From contig JAEXXN010000029.1 of the NCBI GenBank assembly GCA_023405875.1, positions 1 through 8,925 on the forward strand: a DNA stretch of 8,925 nucleotides, read 5' to 3'. Of the stretch, positions 5,442-8,925 are shown piece by piece. The DNA comes from Bacillota bacterium (GTDB lineage Bacteria; Bacillota; Clostridia; Lutisporales; Lutisporaceae). The stretch's first letter is position 1. Each line of letters begins with the position of its first letter. A model generated the notes under the pieces. That model searched no databases and was not told the origin of the DNA. It saw only the letters and a program-made list of their open reading frames with translations. A program made the translations under genes and the position numbers.

Positions 5442-5451
5442 TATATATTGC
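5419..5451 (+). repeat. Nested dyad over the spacer and -10 of promoter 3
   Basis: GCAATATAT (5419-5427) and ATATATTGC (5443-5451) are exact 9-bp reverse complements. Within the loop, ATGTTAACAT (5432-5441) is itself a perfect 10-bp palindrome with nearly the same centre. The dyad covers everything from just after the -35 through the -10, which is where a repressor would block polymerase. Confidence 0.6.
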
Positions 5452-5549
5452 ATTGTAGTAAGTATTTTCATTTTTATATTGTAATATTTGTATAAGAATA
5501 GCTAAAAACGGTAATATTAAAATAGGTATGCTTTAACTGTACGACCAAA

Positions 5550-5588
5550 CCAAAAGCGATACTTTTTCAGGATTTTTTTTGCTTTTGG
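5550..5588 (+). repeat. Leader stem CCAAAAGC / GCTTTTGG before the rpoB start
   Basis: CCAAAAGC (5550-5557) pairs exactly with GCTTTTGG (5581-5588), and two more pairs (G-U, A-T) extend it to 10 bp. The 19-nt loop includes a run of eight T. The sequence after the stem is T-rich but broken up by A, so it is at best a weak terminator or attenuator. It lies 23 nt before the rpoB Shine-Dalgarno site. Confidence 0.45.
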
Positions 5589-5627
5589 CTATTTTAATTT
5601 ATTTAAATTTAAGGGGTGAAGGACTTT

Positions 5628-8600
5628 ATGCTGGTACATCCAATCTCTGCGGGAAGAAATCAGAGGATGAGCTACTCAAAAATCGACGAAGTAATGGATA
5701 TGCCTAACCTGATCGAAGTGCAGAAAAACTCCTACAACTGGTTTTTGGAGGAGGGCCTCAGGGAGGTTTTCAATGATGTTTCACCGATTCAGGACTACAC
5801 AGGCAATTTGATACTGGAGTTCGTTGATTACTCGCTGGACGGAAAGCCAAAATATTCCGTTGAAGAATGCAAGGAAAGAGATGTTACATATTCTGCTCCT
5901 TTGAAGGTCAAAATCAGGCTCATCAACAAAGAGACCAATGAGGTCAAAGAGCAGGAAGTCTTTATGGGCGATTTTCCTTTAATGACCGACTCGGGAACCT
6001 TTATCATCAATGGTGCGGAAAGAGTTATAGTCAGTCAGCTGGTAAGATCGCCAGGAGTCTATTATGCAGAAGCCATTGACAAATCAGGAAAGAAGCTCCA
6101 TTCAAGCACGGTTATACCGAATAGAGGCGCCTGGCTGGAATATGAGACGGATTCTAACGACATATTATGGGTTAGGATAGACAGGACAAGAAAGATCCCT
6201 GTTACTGTGCTTTTGAGAGCCTTGGGTTTTGGAACCGATGAGCAGATTGAAAATATACTCGGGGAAGACGAAAGAATAAAAACCACCTTGCAGAAAGACG
6301 GCACAAAGTCTGCAGAAGAAGGCCTTATTGAAGTGTATAAGCGTCTGAGACCGGGAGAGCCTCCCACTGTTGAAAGCGCAAAATCACTGCTGGATGTGCT
6401 TTTCTTTGATGCAAAAAGATACGATCTGGCTAAATTCGGCAGGTACAAGTTCAATAAGAAGCTGAGCCTGAGCCAGAGGCTAAGCGGCCAGAGGCTGGAC
6501 AAGGAAGTAATCGATCCAAGGACGGGAGAAATACTCGCAGAAGCCGGAGAGAAGATTACCAGGGATAAGGCCTGGAAAATCCAGAACTCAGGAATAAGTG
6601 AAGTTTTTGTGACGGTTGAGGGAAGATCGATTAAGATACTGGGCAACAATACCGTAGATATTAACAAATATCTGACCTTTGACGTATCTGACCTGAATAT
6701 CAAAGAGCTTGTCAATCTTTCGGTATTGCAGGAGATACTGCAGAAGTTCAGTACTGAGAATGAAATAAAGGAAGAGATCAGAAACAGGTACAAGGATCTT
6801 GTACCAAAGCATATTCTGATTGACGATATCCTTGCCTCAATCAATTATAATATCAATCTTGCCCAGGGTATCGGAAATGTAGACGATATAGACCATCTTG
6901 GCAACAGAAGGCTGAGATCTGTAGGAGAGCTTCTTCAGAATCAGTTCAGGATAGGATTGTCGAGAATGGAGAGGGTGGTCAAGGAAAGAATGACCATCCA
7001 GGATATCGATGTGGTCACGCCGCAGCAGTTGGTCAATATAAGGCCTGTAGCTGCTGCGATAAAGGAGTTCTTCGGAAGCTCCCAGCTTTCACAGTTCATG
7101 GACCAGACCAATCCTCTGGCAGAGCTTACTCACAAGAGAAGGCTGTCTGCATTGGGACCCGGCGGTCTGTCGAGAGAGAGAGCGGGCTTTGAAGTCAGAG
7201 ACGTTCACCATTCCCATTACGGAAGAATGTGTCCTATAGAAACGCCTGAAGGTCCGAACATAGGCCTTATAGGTTCCTTGAGCACCTATTCAAGGATAGA
7301 TGAGTACGGCTTTATCGAAGCACCTTACAGATATGTCAAGACAGATGAGCATGGAGTGAAATTTGTAACCGACGATATCGTTTATCTGACAGCGGACCTG
7401 GAGGATGAATTTGTTATAGCACAGGCCAACGAACCCCTTGACGAGGAAGGGAGATTCATCGACAAAAGGGTCACTGCAAGAGCAAGGCATGAAATAATAA
7501 TAGTTCCTACTACAGAGGTTGAATATATGGATGTATCTCCAAAGCAGGTAGTATCTGTAGCTACAGCTATGATACCCTTCCTGGAGAACGACGATGCCAA
7601 CAGAGCGCTGATGGGTTCAAACATGCAGCGTCAGGCTGTTCCGATAATCAAACCTGATTCACCGATAGTAGGTACAGGAATGGAATACAAATCGGCCAGA
7701 GATTCAGGTGTTATAGGGCTTACCAAAGACGAATGCGTTGTTGAAAAGGTAAGCGCCAATGAAATAGTATACAAGACCAGAACAGGCGAGCGGGAGAGAT
7801 ACAAGCTCCTCAAGTTCCTGCGTTCCAACCAGGGCACCTGTATCAATCAGAAGCCTGTTGCAAAAAGAGGAGAGATACTCAAAAAAGGCGATATCATAGC
7901 TGACGGACCTTCCACAGATATGGGAGAAACCGCACTGGGCAGAAACATACTTATCGGTTTCATGACCTGGGAGGGCTACAATTATGAGGACGCCATACTT
8001 ATAAGCGAAAAGCTTGTAAAAGAGGATGTATTTACCTCAATACACATAGAGGAATATGAATCTGAAGCAAGGGATACAAAGCTCGGACCCGAAGAGATAA
8101 CAAGGGATATACCCAACGTGGGAGAAGAGGCTTTGAAGGATCTTGACGAAAGAGGAATAATCAGGATAGGTGCTGAAGTAAGAGCCGGAGATATTCTGGT
8201 AGGAAAGGTAACTCCCAAAGGAGAGACCGAGCTGACGGCAGAAGAGAGGCTCTTGAGGGCGATATTCGGTGAAAAGGCACGTGAGGTAAGGGATACTTCC
8301 CTCAGAGTACCCCATGGTGAAGCCGGTATAATCGTTGATGTAAAAGTGTTTACAAGAGAAAACGGAGATGAGCTGCCTCCCGGAGTCAACCAATTGGTAA
8401 GATGCTACATAGCTCAGAAGAGAAAGATATCCGTCGGAGATAAGATGGCGGGACGGCATGGAAACAAGGGTGTTATTTCCCGCGTGCTTCCTGAAGAGGA
8501 TATGCCTTTTATGCCTAACGGAACTCCTCTTGAGATAGTATTGAATCCCCTGGGCGTTCCTTCACGTATGAACATAGGACAGGTGCTTGAAGTGCATCTT

Positions 8601-8925
8601 GCACTTGCAGCAAAAGCCCTGGGCTGGAAGATCGCTACCCCTGTATTTGACGGCGCAAGGGAAGAAAGTATCGTAGAAACGATAGAAAGCGCCAACAAGG
8701 TTATACAGGTAAAGAAAAACCTCAGGATAATAAAAGAAAAGATACTCATGAACAATAAGCTGAGAGATGCTGAGGTTGAAGAGGGAGAACCGGTGGTGGA
8801 AGTCCCGGATATCAATGAGGAAATAAAGGAAAACGTTGAGATCATCAATGAGCTTTTGAACCACTATATATATGAAATTGACAGCAGGTTTGTTGAAATA
8901 AAGGAAATGATAAAGACTGCTGATC
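5628..8925 (+). CDS. rpoB: DNA-directed RNA polymerase subunit beta, 3'-truncated by the window
   Basis: RpoB is the catalytic beta subunit of RNA polymerase. The frame runs open from ATG 5628 to the window end (1,099 codons plus one base); a full clostridial beta is about 1,200-1,250 residues. AAGGGGTGA at 5611-5619 is a strong ribosome site. The start [19 protein letters not shown] and the early [12 protein letters not shown] block are typical. Other landmarks are [37 protein letters not shown], the rifampicin pocket [13 protein letters not shown] through [10 protein letters not shown] (about residues 481-509), [16 protein letters not shown], and the active-site [12 protein letters not shown] (about 938-949). 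The Asp, His and Ser positions most often mutated in rifampicin resistance (Asp492, His502, Ser507 here) are wild type. From about residue 1023 the sequence becomes a charged helical stretch not expected in the core protein; see findings. The usual rplJ-rplL genes are not upstream, and a long leader with its own promoters is. rpoC would be expected downstream. Confidence 0.98.
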   Translation, partial: MLVHPISAGRNQRMSYSKIDEVMDMPNLIEVQKNSYNWFLEEGLREVFNDVSPIQDYTGNLILEFVDYSLDGKPKYSVEECKERDVTYSAPLKVKIRLINKETNEVKEQEVFMGDFPLMTDSGTFIINGAERVIVSQLVRSPGVYYAEAIDKSGKKLHSSTVIPNRGAWLEYETDSNDILWVRIDRTRKIPVTVLLRALGFGTDEQIENILGEDERIKTTLQKDGTKSAEEGLIEVYKRLRPGEPPTVESAKSLLDVLFFDAKRYDLAKFGRYKFNKKLSLSQRLSGQRLDKEVIDPRTGEILAEAGEKITRDKAWKIQNSGISEVFVTVEGRSIKILGNNTVDINKYLTFDVSDLNIKELVNLSVLQEILQKFSTENEIKEEIRNRYKDLVPKHILIDDILASINYNINLAQGIGNVDDIDHLGNRRLRSVGELLQNQFRIGLSRMERVVKERMTIQDIDVVTPQQLVNIRPVAAAIKEFFGSSQLSQFMDQTNPLAELTHKRRLSALGPGGLSRERAGFEVRDVHHSHYGRMCPIETPEGPNIGLIGSLSTYSRIDEYGFIEAPYRYVKTDEHGVKFVTDDIVYLTADLEDEFVIAQANEPLDEEGRFIDKRVTARARHEIIIVPTTEVEYMDVSPKQVVSVATAMIPFLENDDANRALMGSNMQRQAVPIIKPDSPIVGTGMEYKSARDSGVIGLTKDECVVEKVSANEIVYKTRTGERERYKLLKFLRSNQGTCINQKPVAKRGEILKKGDIIADGPSTDMGETALGRNILIGFMTWEGYNYEDAILISEKLVKEDVFTSIHIEEYESEARDTKLGPEEITRDIPNVGEEALKDLDERGIIRIGAEVRAGDILVGKVTPKGETELTAEERLLRAIFGEKAREVRDTSLRVPHGEAGIIVDVKVFTRENGDELPPGVNQLVRCYIAQKRKISVGDKMAGRHGNKGVISRVLPEEDMPFMPNGTPLEIVLNPLGVPSRMNIGQVLEVHLALAAKALGWKIATPVFDGAREESIVETIESANKVIQVKKNLRIIKEKILMNNKLRDAEVEEGEPVVEVPDINEEIKENVEIINELLNHYIYEIDSRFVEIKEMIKTAD

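Larger units (their letters stand above)
5123..5627 (+). other. AT-rich non-coding leader of rpoB, dense in inverted repeats
   Basis: These 505 bp have no convincing coding frame. They contain the kinase terminator, three candidate extended -10 promoters and at least seven inverted repeats, listed separately. The stretch 5452-5549 is very AT-rich. Its only feature I see is GTAATATT repeated directly at 5481-5488 and 5511-5518. No T-box, ribosomal-protein leader or familiar riboswitch signature was recognised. A transcript from the first promoter would have an untranslated leader of nearly 400 nt. Confidence 0.7.

Noticed and set aside
5123..5627. Riboswitch, T-box, CRISPR or small RNA gene in the rpoB leader
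   Set aside because: No conserved T-box or riboswitch core, no regularly spaced identical repeats, and no recognisable RNA family. Only inverted repeats and promoter-like elements are supported.
6062..6844. A 260-codon open frame on the minus strand
   Set aside because: It lies fully inside rpoB, has a Ser/Leu/Ile-rich shadow composition, and matches no known protein. The plus-strand frame is unmistakably RpoB.
7068..7154. Rifampicin-resistance mutations in rpoB
   Set aside because: The Asp, His and Ser positions usually altered are all wild type, and the Thr in DQTNPL is normal for Firmicutes.
7982..8864. Several overlapping minus-strand frames of 100-144 codons in the 3' part of rpoB
   Set aside because: All are antisense to conserved RpoB blocks, lack ribosome sites and have low-complexity Ser/Phe-rich products.

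Overview
The window looks like chromosomal DNA of a low-to-mid GC Firmicute, most likely a Clostridia member related to the Ruminiclostridium/Acetivibrio group. Arg is mostly AGG/AGA, Ile is often ATA, the Shine-Dalgarno sites are strong and purine-rich, and the RpoB sequence is clostridial in type. The genus is inference. Every gene I can support is on the + strand.

Region 1 (1-2608) is the distal part of a Tad/Flp-type pilus or pseudopilin locus. It holds the 3' part of a DUF5702-like protein, a TadE-like pseudopilin with a class III signal sequence and a C-terminal His/Cys metal-knuckle tail, and a short A24 (TadV/CpaA-type) prepilin peptidase. The peptidase gene is bracketed by two intergenic inverted repeats.

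Region 2 (2686-5122) is a compact phospho-signalling module: a DUF6382-like/FHA membrane protein, a roughly 71-residue single-pass membrane protein, and a Ser/Thr kinase with a C-terminal membrane anchor and no extracellular sensor domain. The three genes overlap (TGATG and ATGA junctions). The FHA protein and the small protein both carry an Asp-Thr-Val-x-Leu motif, which would suit phosphorylation by the kinase and binding by the FHA domain. The simplest reading is that the kinase phosphorylates these partners, the FHA domain reads the mark, and pilus assembly is the controlled process. An intrinsic terminator follows the kinase.

Region 3 (5123-5627) is an AT-rich, non-coding leader of about 500 bp upstream of rpoB. 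It is crowded with inverted repeats, including a perfect 24-bp stem with a 4-nt loop. It also has three candidate sigma-A promoters, all with an extended TGn -10 and each overlapping a dyad.

Region 4 (5628 to the window end) is rpoB, the RNA polymerase beta subunit, in frame but cut off by the window edge. The rifampicin-binding region looks wild type. The end of the window lies in what appears to be a lineage-specific insertion of at least about 65 residues between the PVFDGA and the expected LYDGRTG motifs. rpoB does not follow the usual rplJ-rplL genes here; the pilus/kinase block is directly upstream.
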